The notes under the pieces were generated by a model, which saw only the letters and a program-made list of their open reading frames with translations, was not told the DNA's origin and did no database searches. From Euzebyaceae bacterium (GTDB taxonomy: Bacteria > Actinomycetota > Nitriliruptoria > Euzebyales > Egibacteraceae), in the NCBI GenBank assembly GCA_013698135.1, contig JACCVM010000055.1, forward strand, positions 1 to 6,033: a stretch of DNA of 6,033 nt, read 5' to 3'. This document shows positions 5,950 to 6,033 of this stretch, in pieces (the stretch's first letter is position 1; every line of letters starts with the position of its first letter). The position numbers and the translations under genes are program-made.

Positions 5950-5989
5950 GGGGTCACGATCAGGGCCGGACCCCTTCCTCCGGGAGGGA
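5950..5989 (+). promoter_or_regulatory. Two abutting hairpins over the ribosome site of the plus-strand gene
   Basis: Hairpin one pairs GGGGTC (5950-5955) with GACCCC (5969-5974). Hairpin two begins at the next base, pairing TTCCTC (5975-5980) with GAGGGA (5984-5989) through one T-G wobble and a three-base loop, which hides the Shine-Dalgarno bases. A competing stem, CCGGA (5966-5970) with TCCGG (5979-5983), uses parts of both and would leave the ribosome site free. No known riboswitch class is recognised, and the stems are short. Confidence 0.3.
5982..5988 (+). promoter_or_regulatory. Shine-Dalgarno sequence of the divergent gene
   Basis: GGGAGGG lies eight bases before the ATG at 5997, a good match in sequence and spacing. 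It is much stronger than any ribosome site in the minus-strand operon and is the main reason to accept the short partial gene that follows. Confidence 0.7.
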
Positions 5990-5996
5990 ACACCAC

Positions 5997-6033
5997 ATGC
6001 AGGAGCCCTCGCCCGAGGTCATCCGCGCCGCCG
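5997..6033 (+). CDS. Start of an unidentified divergent gene (partial, runs off right edge)
   Basis: ATG at 5997 is followed by 11 further codons reading QEPSPEVIRAA before the window ends one base into the next codon. The strong ribosome site upstream and the G/C-ended codons support a real start. The visible peptide is acidic to neutral, has no signal-peptide character, and is too short to assign to a family. It is transcribed away from scpA, so it is not part of the minus-strand operon but may share regulatory sites in the gap. Confidence 0.6.
   Translation, partial: MQEPSPEVIRAA

Larger units (their letters stand above)
5831..5996. other. Divergent intergenic region between scpA and a plus-strand gene
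   Basis: This 166-base gap must hold the promoters of both divergent units. It contains the TAGACT element close to scpA, palindromes at 5843-5850 and 5888-5899, and two abutting hairpins before the plus-strand ribosome site. For the plus strand the best promoter I can find is weak: TGGACG (5932-5937), 17 bases, then CACGAT (5955-5960). If transcription began just after that, the first hairpin would not be in the mRNA. No open reading frame worth calling was seen inside. Confidence 0.6.

Noticed and set aside
1..6033. Search by eye for mobile elements, CRISPR arrays, tRNA genes, toxin-antitoxin pairs or defence genes
   Set aside because: No transposase, terminal repeats, regularly spaced repeats, tRNA-like arms or defence-type proteins were seen; nearly all the sequence is accounted for by housekeeping genes.

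Overview
The window is a compact stretch of bacterial core genome, very GC-rich with strongly G/C-biased third codon positions. The gene set and composition suggest a high-GC Gram-positive bacterium, most likely an actinobacterium. A deep-branching lineage is possible, because better-known actinobacteria usually run scpA-scpB-rluB straight into cmk, whereas here three aromatic amino acid genes sit between. The taxon is inferred from memory of gene order, not from a search.

Almost everything lies on the minus strand and forms one tightly packed operon. Reading in the direction of transcription (right to left): scpA (5830-4958), scpB (4958-4308), rluB (4311-3514), aroH (3517-3134), tyrA (3122-2025), aroA (2028-733), a 67-base spacer, and cmk (665-9). 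A further gene may start at base 12 and run off the left edge. Most junctions are ATGA, GTGA or TGATG stop/start overlaps, which points to translational coupling. Most starts have no recognisable Shine-Dalgarno sequence; aroA is the clear exception. The aroA-cmk spacer holds a 24-codon reading frame linked to both neighbours by 4-base ATGA overlaps, the oddest coding signal in the window.

Three functions share the operon. ScpA and ScpB are the kleisin and winged-helix partners of SMC in chromosome condensation and segregation. RluB is a 23S rRNA pseudouridine synthase. AroA makes EPSP on the way to chorismate, AroH converts chorismate to prephenate, and TyrA oxidises prephenate towards tyrosine, with a C-terminal ACT domain that probably gives feedback control. 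Cmk phosphorylates CMP and dCMP. It lacks an arginine that is usual in the family and has a shortened segment near its C-terminus.

To the right (5831-5996) is a divergent intergenic region with a possible leader-poor scpA promoter, a 12-base perfect palindrome, and two adjacent hairpins just before the ribosome binding site of a plus-strand gene. Only the first 12 codons of that gene (5997-6033) are inside the window, so it cannot be identified. No mobile elements, CRISPR arrays, tRNA or rRNA genes were seen. I found no convincing new multigene system; the items worth a second look are small.
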